A stretch of DNA of 64,000 nt from Chloroherpeton thalassium ATCC 35110 (lineage in GTDB: Bacteria; Bacteroidota; Chlorobiia; Chlorobiales; Chloroherpetonaceae): the NCBI RefSeq assembly GCF_000020525.1, contig NC_011026.1, positions 912,001 to 976,000 on the forward strand. The letters are read 5' to 3'. Position 1 is the stretch's first letter, and every line of letters starts with the position of its first letter. The position numbers and the translations under genes were made by a program. Positions 8,966-18,117 of the stretch are shown in pieces. The notes beneath the pieces are model-generated. The model was given only the letters and a program-made list of their open reading frames with translations, made no database searches and was not told the origin of the DNA.

Positions 8966-11725
8966 ATGCACAAGAAAATAAATAGCAGCATTGCCGTTGT
9001 CGTTCTCATCATTGCGCAGATTTTGTATCTGCTAACCATGGCGCCGACATTCTCATTCTGGGATTGCGGCGAATTCATTGCGACCGCCTACACGCTCGGC
9101 GTCCCGCACCCGCCCGGCGCGCCATTCTTCTTGATTGTCGGCAGGCTCTTTTCCATGATTCCCTTTTTTGAAGACATCGGCGCACGGGTCAATCTCATCA
9201 GTACGATTTCCAGTTCCGTCACCGTGATGCTGACTTATTTAATTATCGTCCGCTTCATCATTCTTTACCGCGACAAAAACCCGAACGACTGGTCGCTTTC
9301 CGAGAAAATTTCCGCTTATGGCTCGGGCGTCGTCGGCTCGCTCGCGCTGGCATTTTCCGATAGTTTTTGGTTCAACGCGGTGGAAACGGAAGTCTATGCC
9401 GCCTCGATTTTTTTCACGGCCATTGTGATTTGGCTAATTCTAAAATGGAACGAAGAAGCTGATCAGGAAGGCAACGAACGCTGGCTCATGGTGCTGATGT
9501 ACATGATGGGACTTTCTATCGGCGTTCACCTGTTGAACTTGCTGGCGATTTTCGCCATCGCGCTGGTTTATTATTATCACCGCTATGAAGTGAACGTGAA
9601 ATCGTTCATTTGGCTTATCGTGATTTCGTCCGGCCTGTTTTTCCTGATTTATCCGGGCATCATTAAGTTTTTACCGGCATTGATGAACAGCGTCTCGCCG
9701 TGGATTGCCGTGGTTGCGGCAGCTGGACTCGGCTACGCGATTTATTACACGCAAAAAGAGCGGATGCGCATCATGAACACCATTGTGGTGTCGCTCTTTT
9801 TGATTGTGCTGGGCTACACGACTTACACCGTCATTTTCATTCGTGCGCAGGCCGACCCACCGATTAACGAAAACGCGCCAACCACGATGAAAACTTTCCA
9901 TTCGTACCTGAACCGCGAACAATATGGCGACTTGCCGCTCTGGCCGCGCCGCTGGTCGAGCGACCCAACCCATCAAAGAAATTATAGCAAATACGACAGC
10001 GAGTTCGATTACTTCTGGAATTACCAATTAGTTCACATGTACGCGCGTTATTTCGGCTGGCAATTCATCGGGCGCGCAGGCGATGTGCAAGATAGCGGCG
10101 TCGATTGGTCAAAGCTTTGGGGATTGCCCTTTGTGCTGGGAATGTTCGGCATGTATCACCACTTCCGGCGACAATGGACAATGGGACTCGTTGTCGGCGC
10201 GCTCTTCATGGTGACGGGCTTTGCGCTGATTCTTTACCTAAACCAAACCGAGCCGCAACCGCGCGAACGAGATTATAGCTATGTCGGCAGCTTTTTCGCC
10301 TTCGCCATTTGGATTGGCATCGGCATCGACGGGTTGTTTGAAGCTCTGCGCGAAAGCTTTCGGGACGAAAAAACGCTCGTGCCTGGCGCTGCGGCGCTTT
10401 GCCTCTGCGGATTGCTTTTTGTCGACGGGCGCATGCTTCAGGTCAATTATTACGACCACAGCCGTGCAAATAATTACAGCCCTTGGGATTATGCTTATAA
10501 TCTTTTGCAAAGCTGCGACAAAGACGCTGTGCTTTTCACAAATGGCGACAACGACACTTTCCCGCTTTGGTATTTGCAGGAAGTCGCCCGCATCAGAACC
10601 GATGTGCGCGTGGTGAATTTAAGCCTTGCCAACACCGATTGGTACATTTTGCAACTCAAAAATGAATCTCCGCGCGGGGCGAAAAAAGTTAAGTTCCGAC
10701 TTTCCGACGATCAAATTCGCCAGCTTTCCTACATGCGTTGGGATGCGAAGCGGATTTCGTTGCCCGTTCCGCAAAACAAAATAACGCCGCGCGGCGATCT
10801 GATTACAAGCGAAACCGACACAACCGATATTCACGCACCCAAGCCGCCGGCTCAGCTTGTGGATAAAATTGAATGGACATTCAGCCCCGCGATTAGCGTT
10901 CCAGGACGCTCCGGCGAACAGCCGCAAGGCTTCATTCGCGCACAAGATGTGGTCGTTTATGAAGTGGTGGCAAACAATATTTGGGAGCGCCCTGTTTATT
11001 TTGCCATCACGGTTAGCGAAAGCAACATGATTGGCCTGAACCAATATCTGCGCTTGGACGGCTTGGCCTATAAAATCGTGCCGGTTAAATCCAGCAAAGC
11101 GTTTGATTATGTCGAGCCGGACATTTTGTACGGCAAGCTGATGAACACCTTTCAATATCGCAATCTCGGAAACGAAGATGTGTATTATGAGGAAACCACA
11201 CGGCGCATGGTCAGCAACTACAAGAATATTTTCATGCGACTCGCCGCCGAATATGCCACTTCGCCAAACGCGTCTTCCGAAATTAAAACGGCGGACGGCA
11301 GCATGAAACGCGTTCAAAATAAAGATCTCGCGATCAAAGTATTGGATAAAGCAGAGGAAATTTTGCCGAATGAGCGCTACGAAATCGATTATCGGTTGCT
11401 GAGCGGCGTCATCAGTCTTTATGCAAACCTCGGCGAAAACAGCAAAGCGCGCGCGCTGTTGCCGGAACTTCAGGAAAAAGCGAATCAATACGATTCAGGT
11501 GGAGATCCCAGACCGAAGTTTGTGCTTGCACAGGCATATAAAGAAGTCGGTGCTTACGAACAAGCCGAAGCGCTCTACCAAGAACTTTACAGCAGATTTC
11601 AAGATCCGATGCTCAAACAAGAGCTTAATGAGATTCGACGCACTTTGGGAAGAAACACAACCGGAAATGACGCCAGTGCATCGGAGAGCTCACTTGATTC
11701 GATCGAAAAAACTTTACAGCCATGA
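8966..11725 (+). CDS. Large multi-pass membrane protein, DUF2723 (glycosyltransferase-like)
   Basis: A 919-residue protein whose N-terminal half has about ten to twelve membrane helices and the DUF2723 signature FWDCGEFIATAYTLGVPHPPG. Members resemble GT-C/protein O-mannosyltransferase folds (TMEM260-like) and are common in Bacteroidetes and Chlorobi; substrate is not known. A soluble part starts near residue 500 (LFTNGDNDTFPLWYLQE), and the last 150 residues look like TPR-type helices (KVLDKAEEILPNERYEID, KARALLPELQEKANQ). Its stop overlaps the lpxA start as ATGA, so the two are translationally coupled, which ties it to envelope assembly. Confidence 0.85.
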   Translation: MHKKINSSIAVVVLIIAQILYLLTMAPTFSFWDCGEFIATAYTLGVPHPPGAPFFLIVGRLFSMIPFFEDIGARVNLISTISSSVTVMLTYLIIVRFIILYRDKNPNDWSLSEKISAYGSGVVGSLALAFSDSFWFNAVETEVYAASIFFTAIVIWLILKWNEEADQEGNERWLMVLMYMMGLSIGVHLLNLLAIFAIALVYYYHRYEVNVKSFIWLIVISSGLFFLIYPGIIKFLPALMNSVSPWIAVVAAAGLGYAIYYTQKERMRIMNTIVVSLFLIVLGYTTYTVIFIRAQADPPINENAPTTMKTFHSYLNREQYGDLPLWPRRWSSDPTHQRNYSKYDSEFDYFWNYQLVHMYARYFGWQFIGRAGDVQDSGVDWSKLWGLPFVLGMFGMYHHFRRQWTMGLVVGALFMVTGFALILYLNQTEPQPRERDYSYVGSFFAFAIWIGIGIDGLFEALRESFRDEKTLVPGAAALCLCGLLFVDGRMLQVNYYDHSRANNYSPWDYAYNLLQSCDKDAVLFTNGDNDTFPLWYLQEVARIRTDVRVVNLSLANTDWYILQLKNESPRGAKKVKFRLSDDQIRQLSYMRWDAKRISLPVPQNKITPRGDLITSETDTTDIHAPKPPAQLVDKIEWTFSPAISVPGRSGEQPQGFIRAQDVVVYEVVANNIWERPVYFAITVSESNMIGLNQYLRLDGLAYKIVPVKSSKAFDYVEPDILYGKLMNTFQYRNLGNEDVYYEETTRRMVSNYKNIFMRLAAEYATSPNASSEIKTADGSMKRVQNKDLAIKVLDKAEEILPNERYEIDYRLLSGVISLYANLGENSKARALLPELQEKANQYDSGGDPRPKFVLAQAYKEVGAYEQAEALYQELYSRFQDPMLKQELNEIRRTLGRNTTGNDASASESSLDSIEKTLQP

Positions 11726-12528
11726 GTACCATTTCAGAAACAAAGATTCATCCATTAGCCAGCGTAAGTTCAACTGCTAAAATCGGAAACGGCGTAAAAA
11801 TACACCCGTTTGCGGTTATCGAAGACGATGTAGAAATTGATGACGGCGCGATTATCGACCCGCACGCGGTGCTGCTGAGCGGCGTGCGAATTGGCAAAGA
11901 TTGCCACATTCACTCCGGCGCGGTGCTTGGTGCAAAGCCGCAAGATTTGAAATTTCGCGGCGAAAAAACTTATGTATTTATCGGCGACCGCAGCGTTATT
12001 CGCGAGTGCGTCACCATTAATGTTGGCACAAAAGCCTCCGGCCAAACCATCATCGGTTCGGATTGTTTGCTCATGGCCTATGTTCATGTCGGACATGATT
12101 GCATCATCGGCAACCATGTGATTATCGCCAACACGGTTCAATTTGGCGGCCATTGCGAGGTGGGCGATTATGTCGTGATTGGTGGCATGACGGGCTTGCA
12201 CCAGTTCGTGCGCGTCGGTCGGCATGTGATGCTCGGCGCCATGACGAAAAATGTGCATGACATTCCGCCGTATGTGACGACATCGCACGACCGCTACGAA
12301 GGCGTCAATGTCATTGGGCTGAAACGGCGCGGCTATTCCTCCGAAACGATTTCGCACATCCGTGACGTGTATCGCGTGATTTTCCAATCGGGCTTGCTTA
12401 TTAAAAACGCTGTCGAAAAAGTTAAAGCCGAATTTCCGAAAACGCCTGAAGTGGAAGAAATTCTCGCCTTCTTTGAAGCCGAAAGCAAACGAAAATACAT
12501 CCGGCCATATATGGTGGGAAAAGCCTAA
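11722..12528 (+). CDS. lpxA: Acyl-ACP-UDP-N-acetylglucosamine O-acyltransferase
   Basis: A 268-residue left-handed beta-helix enzyme that starts lipid A synthesis by acylating UDP-GlcNAc at O-3. Hexapeptide repeats run from residue 10 to about 185, with the family landmarks HIHSGAVLGAKPQDLKF, the HVGHDC segment whose H122 and H125 coincide with the catalytic His positions of the E. coli enzyme, and GGMTGLHQFVRVG. The C-terminus carries the helical GLKRRGYSSETI. Start ATG overlaps the upstream stop by 4 bases. A good terminator follows. Confidence 0.96.
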   Translation: MSTISETKIHPLASVSSTAKIGNGVKIHPFAVIEDDVEIDDGAIIDPHAVLLSGVRIGKDCHIHSGAVLGAKPQDLKFRGEKTYVFIGDRSVIRECVTINVGTKASGQTIIGSDCLLMAYVHVGHDCIIGNHVIIANTVQFGGHCEVGDYVVIGGMTGLHQFVRVGRHVMLGAMTKNVHDIPPYVTTSHDRYEGVNVIGLKRRGYSSETISHIRDVYRVIFQSGLLIKNAVEKVKAEFPKTPEVEEILAFFEAESKRKYIRPYMVGKA

Positions 12529-12543
12529 TTTTTCATTTTAGTT

Positions 12544-12578
12544 AATAGAGACGCGAATTTTTGCGTCTCTATTTGTTT
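12544..12578 (+). terminator. Rho-independent terminator after lpxA
   Basis: Perfect 11-base stem (aatagagacgc / gcgtctctatt) with an 8-base loop, followed by a T-rich tail, 16 bases after the lpxA stop. It closes the DUF2723-lpxA unit. The region from here to the sugar kinase (about 180 bases) holds no gene that I can see. Confidence 0.8.
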
Positions 12579-12760
12579 ACGTTCGGCCTTTAATTGAGAT
12601 TTTGTCGAGCCGTTTTAGGCGAAGCATCCTTTCGCCCGGTTACACTCGATTCTTTGGCTAACCAGCCTCAGAATGACATGAATTACATGCTTTAGCTATA
12701 AATCATCTTTGTCAAATAGCCCTAAGTTCCTTTCACCGAATCGTTTATCCAAAATTTCCC

Positions 12761-13723
12761 ATGGAAAAAGTTGCACTCGGCATAGACCTTGGCGGGACAG
12801 CTATCAAGTTTGCCGCCGTCACCGAAACCGGAAACATCATCGCCACGCATCACGCGCCAACAGAAGCCGAACATGGCCTTGAGCATGTTATAGAAAACAT
12901 GATGCGCGGCATTGCCGAACTGATCGCTCAAACCAAATCGGTAGAACTTTCGGGAATTGGCATCGGCGTGCCAGGCGTCGTCAGCTTGGATGGCGGCACG
13001 GTGAGTCATCCGCCGAACTTGCCGGGTTGGGAAGTCGTTCGTCTCGGCGATGCTATTGCTGAAAAATTTCGTCAGGTTTATGGCGCAACAAAGCCCGTTT
13101 TTGTGGAAAACGACGCCAACCTTGCGGCGCTCGGCGAAGCGCGTTTCGGCGCGGGCACTGCGCTAAACGATTTTATCATGATCACGCTTGGCACGGGAAT
13201 TGGCGCGGGGATTATCATTAACCGAAAAATTTTTCGCGGCACAACGGGTGCTGCAGGCGAATTCGGTCACATCCCGATTGATTACAACAGTGAAACTGCG
13301 CACGCGGGCATTCACGGTTCGGTGGAGGGTTTCATCGGGCAACGGCACATTGCGGAGTATGCGCGCAAACTGGCGAAAAATCATCCCGACTCGCTTCTGC
13401 ATCAGCTTTGCCCCGATCTCTCACAACTTGAGCCGAAGCATATTACAGCGGCTGCAGAACAAGGCGACCCGCTCGCGTTGGCTATTTGGCAATGGGTTGC
13501 CGAAATTTTGGGCGCGGGACTTGGCGCGATTGTCTCTATCTTGGACATTCGCAAATTCGTGATTGGCGGCGGCGTGGCGGGCGCGGGCAAATATTTGTTT
13601 GAACCTTGCCTTGGCGCACTGAAGCGATTCACGCTGAGCTCCATGCACGAAGGAATTGAACTTTTACCGGCCAAGCTTGGCAATCAAGCTGGCGTAATGG
13701 GCGCGGCGGCGCAGGCTTTGTAA
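12761..13723 (+). CDS. ROK-family sugar kinase (glucokinase-like)
   Basis: A 320-residue ROK kinase, probably phosphorylating glucose or another hexose with ATP. Phosphate-binding LGIDLGGTAIK is at 6-16, the catalytic Asp lies in VENDANLAALGEARFGAG, a second ATP motif is LGTGIGAG (143-150) and the sugar-binding Glu-x-Gly-His motif EFGH is at 167-170. The zinc motif CxCGxxGCxE typical of ROK proteins is degenerate: residues 180-189 read AHAGIHGSVE, so all three Cys are replaced while the Gly and Glu positions remain. The kinase can be expected to fold without this zinc. Stand-alone gene; start ATG is preceded by a weak purine stretch. Confidence 0.85.
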   Translation: MEKVALGIDLGGTAIKFAAVTETGNIIATHHAPTEAEHGLEHVIENMMRGIAELIAQTKSVELSGIGIGVPGVVSLDGGTVSHPPNLPGWEVVRLGDAIAEKFRQVYGATKPVFVENDANLAALGEARFGAGTALNDFIMITLGTGIGAGIIINRKIFRGTTGAAGEFGHIPIDYNSETAHAGIHGSVEGFIGQRHIAEYARKLAKNHPDSLLHQLCPDLSQLEPKHITAAAEQGDPLALAIWQWVAEILGAGLGAIVSILDIRKFVIGGGVAGAGKYLFEPCLGALKRFTLSSMHEGIELLPAKLGNQAGVMGAAAQAL

Positions 13724-13748
13724 TTTTTATTGCTCAATTGTATTTGTC

Positions 13749-14381
13749 ATGATTCCGATAGAACTTCAGAGTATAGTTAGTAACCTGATTGACCAGCCAA
13801 TCACATTGACCGCATTTCATAGTAATGATGGCAGAATTAATTCATCTTTAAATGAATTACAAATCATTAATTGTATTCAAAATTTTTCTTTTGGTTTCGA
13901 GATAAAGATTGGTCGTGAAAGAGAATGGTTTGACTTTGCAATAAAAACCGAAGACAGATTTTACCCTGTTAATATCAAAGTTACCGATACAACACACGCT
14001 GATAATTTAAATTGCAAACTTGGTATTTATTACGCGCTGACAGGGAATATTCCTGATTTTGCGAACGAGATAAAATGGGAAAGTTATTTTGATAAGCTAA
14101 ACATCCATATGGGAAATCAAACAACAGCTGATTATTACTTCCTTGTTTTAAATAAACAAAATCCAAAAGATGTTTTTGCCAATACCCTTCGTTCGCTAAC
14201 AATACTTCAACCAAATGGAAATAATTTACCTTTTCAATGTAGATGGGATTTAAATAGGCAGCCTATGAATAGAACATTCAATGATGCAAAAGATTTTATA
14301 ATGCGTGTGTTTGGTGATTCAATCAAGCAACGAGCAAAAATTTATCTTTCCTTTGAAACACGATTTCCAGATTATGTCTAA
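13749..14381 (+). CDS. Probable type II restriction endonuclease
   Basis: A 210-residue protein placed directly before, and overlapping by 8 bases, a DNA methyltransferase, which is the main reason for the call. A PD-(D/E)XK-like core can be read: Glu36 in an N-terminal helix, Asp62 in WFDFAI, then VNIK at 74-77, arranged as in EcoRV-type enzymes but with Asn75 where the second acidic residue is expected. DNLNCKLGIYYALTG (85-99) looks like a conserved structural block. The gene is clearly richer in A+T than the methyltransferase and other neighbours, suggesting a separate recent origin. Recognition sequence cannot be told. An inactive enzyme is possible. Confidence 0.65.
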   Translation: MIPIELQSIVSNLIDQPITLTAFHSNDGRINSSLNELQIINCIQNFSFGFEIKIGREREWFDFAIKTEDRFYPVNIKVTDTTHADNLNCKLGIYYALTGNIPDFANEIKWESYFDKLNIHMGNQTTADYYFLVLNKQNPKDVFANTLRSLTILQPNGNNLPFQCRWDLNRQPMNRTFNDAKDFIMRVFGDSIKQRAKIYLSFETRFPDYV

Positions 14382-15552
14382 AGTTCGAAATTTTGGGCAG
14401 GTTTTTACGCCGCGCGAGGTGGTTCAAAAAATGCTTGCGCTTCGGAAAAATCTCGGCACCGTGCTTGAACCCTCATGCGGCGACGGCGCATTTTCAAGCC
14501 AAATGGAAAATTGCACGGCCATTGAAATCGATGCCGAGCATTGCCCCGACGGCGCACTTCATCTCGATTTTTTTGATTATCCCACGCATCATTTGTTCGA
14601 GACTGTCATCGGCAACCCGCCTTATGTCCGCTATCAGGACATTCCCAAAGACACAAAATCCAAGCTGGACACACGGCTTTTTGACGAGCGCAGCAATCTT
14701 TATTTATTCTTCATTGAAAAATGCCTGCGCCATCTGAAACCGCACGGCGAACTGATTTTCATCACGCCGCGCGATTTTCTCAAGGCGACCGCAAGCCTGA
14801 AGCTCAACCGGTTGCTTTATGAACAAGGCTCTTTCACCGATTTCATCGAGCTGGGCGACAGCCGCGTGTTTCCGGGCTACAGTCCGAACTGCATCATTTG
14901 GCGGTTTGAAAAAGGAAATTTTTCTCGCCAAACGCGCGTCCGCAAATCGCCCGACGCCGAGCCGGAAACGCTCAATTTTGAATGCGCAAACGGACAGATT
15001 TTATTTACCAAAACGCATTATCCGGTGCATTTTCGAGATATATTTTTTGTGAAAGTCGGCGCGGTGAGCGGTCTTGACCGCGTTTTTACAAGCGAGGAAC
15101 ACGGCAATTTGGATTTCGTTTGCTCAACGACTTATCGCACAGGGCAAACGCGGCGCATGATTTTCAACGAGCGATTGGCGTATCTGGAGCAATTCAAATC
15201 CGAACTTTGCGCCCGCCGCATTAAATCGTTTGACGAAACCAACTGGTGGACTTGGGGGCGCTCGCACTACATTTCAACCCGTCCGCGCATTTATGTCAAT
15301 TGCAAAACGCGCAACCCGCGCCCGTTTTTTCTCCATGAATCGATTCATTACGACGGTTCGGTGCTGGCCATTTTTCCCGAAAACGACGCTTGGCCGCTCG
15401 CCGAACTTTGCGACCGCTTAAACGCCGTCGATTGGGCGGAACTTGGCTTCATTTGCGACGGCAGATTTCTTTTTTCCCAAAAAAGCTTGGAAAACAGCCT
15501 TTTGCCCGAGTCGTTTTTGCCGTTCTCGCGCGAAGGCCGCTTGGCGGTTTGA
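14374..15552 (+). CDS. Adenine-specific DNA methyltransferase of a type II R-M system
   Basis: Taking the ATG at 14374 gives 392 residues. SAM-binding motif I is LEPSCGDGAFS (31-41), the acidic EID at 51-53 binds the ribose, and the catalytic NPPY lies at 81-84, which is the order of gamma-type N6-adenine enzymes such as TaqI/Eco57I relatives; the remaining 250 residues would hold the target-recognition domain (GYSPNCIIWRFEKG and onward). It protects host DNA from the partner endonuclease. FGQVFTPREVV at the very start supports this start rather than the in-frame upstream ATG inside the endonuclease gene. Confidence 0.9.
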   Translation: MSKVRNFGQVFTPREVVQKMLALRKNLGTVLEPSCGDGAFSSQMENCTAIEIDAEHCPDGALHLDFFDYPTHHLFETVIGNPPYVRYQDIPKDTKSKLDTRLFDERSNLYLFFIEKCLRHLKPHGELIFITPRDFLKATASLKLNRLLYEQGSFTDFIELGDSRVFPGYSPNCIIWRFEKGNFSRQTRVRKSPDAEPETLNFECANGQILFTKTHYPVHFRDIFFVKVGAVSGLDRVFTSEEHGNLDFVCSTTYRTGQTRRMIFNERLAYLEQFKSELCARRIKSFDETNWWTWGRSHYISTRPRIYVNCKTRNPRPFFLHESIHYDGSVLAIFPENDAWPLAELCDRLNAVDWAELGFICDGRFLFSQKSLENSLLPESFLPFSREGRLAV

Positions 15553-15592
15553 GCACATTGGCTTACCCAGAATAGCCGCGAAGCCTTTGTGC

Positions 15593-16483
15593 TTAATTCA
15601 TAATTTGAGTTTTAAATTCTTTCGGACTCATGCCCGTTTCCTTTTTGAACAAGCGGGAAAAGTAGGGCGGATTATCAAAACCCAGCTTGTACGCAATCTC
15701 CGCGATGCTTTGCTCGCCGGACACCAACAGATTTTTTGCTTCGGAAATGACATGCAAATGAATCAATTCTAACGCCGTTTTGCCAGTTTCCTGCTTTAAT
15801 AAATCGCTCATGTATTTTGACGACAGATTAAGCTGAGTGGCCATATAATTCACCGTCGGCAGGCCTTTTTGTGCGCCCTTCCCCGTTTCAAAATAGCTGT
15901 TTAGCTGCTCGGTGAATTTCGTCACGGTCACGCCCGATAAGGGCTTGCGGTCGATAAACTGGCGTTTATAAAACCGCAGGGCATATTTCAACATCGAATC
16001 AAGATGTGAAAGAATAATCGATTTGCTGAACTCATCGGGGTTGTTTGTATATTCGGCGTCCATTTTATGGAAGAGCGACCACATGATTTCTTTTTCTCTC
16101 GGCGATAAATGAAGGGCTTCATTTATTTCATAATCAAAGTAATTATATTTTTTAAGTTCCGAATATAACGGATACCCCATTAAATAATCTTCATGTAAGA
16201 AAAGTGTAAAGCCATTTTCTTTTATAACAACATCATGAATGGTTAATTTTTGATTCGGTTTTAAAAAATACATAAATCCTTTATCGCTATCATACTTTGT
16301 TTTTCCATACCAAAATTCGCCGCTTTCGATCTTTTGTAAGCAAATCGTATAAAATCCGTAAGAGACTTCCTTATTTTTTAAGGTCTCGCTACAACGGTTA
16401 AATTGTATCATGCCCAACAGTGGATTTTCCGGCACCGGAAGCCCTTCATATTCAAACAAATCGCTAATATTTTTAAAATGCAT
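15593..16483 (-). CDS. AraC-family transcriptional regulator
   Basis: A 296-residue regulator with an N-terminal effector/cupin-like part and a C-terminal AraC/XylS double helix-turn-helix (about residues 195-294: LNLSSKYMSDLLKQETG, then SIAEIAYKLGFDNPPYFSRLFKKETG). A strong GGAGGTG ribosome site precedes the ATG. It follows the SDR gene on the same strand, about 217 bases downstream of it, and probably controls that gene or is induced with it. Effector unknown. Confidence 0.9.
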   Translation of the reverse strand: MHFKNISDLFEYEGLPVPENPLLGMIQFNRCSETLKNKEVSYGFYTICLQKIESGEFWYGKTKYDSDKGFMYFLKPNQKLTIHDVVIKENGFTLFLHEDYLMGYPLYSELKKYNYFDYEINEALHLSPREKEIMWSLFHKMDAEYTNNPDEFSKSIILSHLDSMLKYALRFYKRQFIDRKPLSGVTVTKFTEQLNSYFETGKGAQKGLPTVNYMATQLNLSSKYMSDLLKQETGKTALELIHLHVISEAKNLLVSGEQSIAEIAYKLGFDNPPYFSRLFKKETGMSPKEFKTQIMN

Positions 16484-16700
16484 GAAACACCTCCTTAATA
16501 TTGTTTTATATGATTTATAACTTTTAAACTTTCACACAATCACAATCAATACTTGTTTTTTAAATTTCCATAAAACAACAATCATTCATTTTATTAACAT
16601 GTCGGTTATCGCAACTAAGAACAAAAAAAATTGCAATACTTATTATTATTCCAATTATTTTCATCTTTTCATTTTATCCGATTTTATATAACGCAGTGTT

Positions 16701-17447
16701 TTAGACCTCTTGGGCTGTCGGGCGATAAAGAATTTCATTGACATCCATATCTTCCGGCTGACTGATGGCGAAAGCCACAGCACGCGCAAACGAGTCGGCA
16801 GAAATCGCGAATTGTTTATAAAATCCCTGAATGCCCTGAGCGGAGGCTTCATGCGTGATATGATTCGGCAGCTCGGTATCGACCGCGCCGGGAGAAATGG
16901 TGGTGGTGCGCAAATTGTACTGTTTTATTTCCATGCGCAGGCCTTCCGAAATCGCTCTTACGGCGTGTTTTGTCGCGCAATACACCGTGCCGCCGGGAAT
17001 GACTTTATGCCCAGCAACGGAGGAGACATTAATAATATGCCCAGATTTCTGCTTTTTCATTTGAGGCAAAACGGCGGCGATCCCATATAGCACGCCTTTG
17101 ATGTTGACGTCTATCATGTTATCCCACTCATCCATTTTATTGATTTCCAGCGGCGACTGCTGCATGAGTCCAGCATTGTTAATCATGACATCAATCCGTC
17201 CAAACGCTTCGACGGCGGCATCAACAAGTTTCTGAACTTGGCTTGCATCCGTTACATCGGTCGTGACCGCCAAGGCTTGGCCGCCTTTTTCTTGAATTTC
17301 TTCGGCAAGTTTTTCAATTCTTTCGGCGCGTCTTGCCACTAAGACGACTTTTGCCCCTCTCTCCGAAAGATATTCTGCTGCAACTTTTCCAAATCCGCTA
17401 CTTGCGCCAGTAATGACAATTACTTTTCCTTCGATATTATTATTCAT
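16701..17447 (-). CDS. Short-chain dehydrogenase/reductase (SDR)
   Basis: A 248-residue classical SDR using NAD(P)[10 protein letters not shown] at 14-22 binds the cofactor; the basic residues in [13 protein letters not shown] favour NADP(H). NNAG, the catalytic Ser in [10 protein letters not shown] and the Tyr-x-x-x-Lys motif YCATK are all present. The sequence resembles the YdfG/oxidoreductase-of-unknown-substrate group often found next to AraC or TetR regulators. The AraC gene downstream fits this. Substrate cannot be told. Confidence 0.9.
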   Translation of the reverse strand: MNNNIEGKVIVITGASSGFGKVAAEYLSERGAKVVLVARRAERIEKLAEEIQEKGGQALAVTTDVTDASQVQKLVDAAVEAFGRIDVMINNAGLMQQSPLEINKMDEWDNMIDVNIKGVLYGIAAVLPQMKKQKSGHIINVSSVAGHKVIPGGTVYCATKHAVRAISEGLRMEIKQYNLRTTTISPGAVDTELPNHITHEASAQGIQGFYKQFAISADSFARAVAFAISQPEDMDVNEILYRPTAQEV

Positions 17448-17812
17448 GGTAGTGGCAATATTATTTTTATTAATAAACTTCTATTATTTACATCATAAAT
17501 ATATGCAGCGAAATAAACGCATTCTTATACAAAAGGCGGAATTCATGATACATTTTTCATAAACCGAAGCAGCGAAAGAGATATTTTTCTAATAAAAATA
17601 GATTAAGAGGATTTAAACGAGTGGATTTTTATTAAAAAGATAAAAATTAATTTTTCCATATAAGAATGGAATATGCAAAATAGCCTTGGTTTATTTTTAT
17701 CAAATTAGGGTTATGAATCAAATTCATCAATTAGCTATCAGCTGCTGACTGTTCTGAAGATTTTTTCGTGTGAAGTTCGCGAGGAAAAGAGCCGCTTGGC
17801 GCAGCTGTCTCG
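17448..17812. other. A+T-rich gene-free stretch upstream of the SDR gene
   Basis: No coding frame of substance on either strand. It should contain the SDR promoter (reading leftward). One short dyad is visible, ttccat-ataaga-atggaa at 17654-17671, of unknown meaning. The right part borders the broken gene at 17813-18093. Confidence 0.5.
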
Positions 17813-18093
17813 TTAAGGGTACAAGTTACCTAAAATATCTTTTTGGCTGATGAGATGATTCAAAGGCGCATACTTGCCGGGTCCTTTTGTGTAAAACACC
17901 TTTGCCCAAACGCACGACAAATAAACAGGAATCGCCAAACCAAACCCGTGAAGAAAATTGCTTTTTCGTCCATTTTTTTATCGTTGATGGGCCGTGCGTA
18001 AATCATTGTGTCCATTGCAATTTCACCCGCATCATTCACTTTGGCAAGTGATTCGGCATTCAGCGAGTGAATTTGGGCTGGCCAATTTATAAG
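17813..18093 (-). pseudogene. Frame-broken gene for a small single-pass membrane protein
   Basis: Two long minus-strand reading frames meet here. From 18093 one frame reads LINWPAQIHSLNAESLAKVN and on through IAMDTMIYARPINDKKMDEK to about position 17950; there the sense passes to another frame reading GFGLAIPVYLSCVWAKVFYT, then GPGKYAPLNHLISQKDILG, ending at TAA 17813-17815. Joined, they give roughly 93 residues with a soluble helix, one membrane segment and a short tail. A single-base change in a short T run (ATTTTC on the coding strand) would explain the break. The first frame has a stop just above 18093, while an ATG overlaps the stop of the upstream PorV-like gene (TGATG at 18116-18120), so a second shift may exist near the start. 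Family not recognised. Confidence 0.4.
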
Positions 18094-18117
18094 CTAATCG
18101 CCGTTTTGTTTTTCCCA

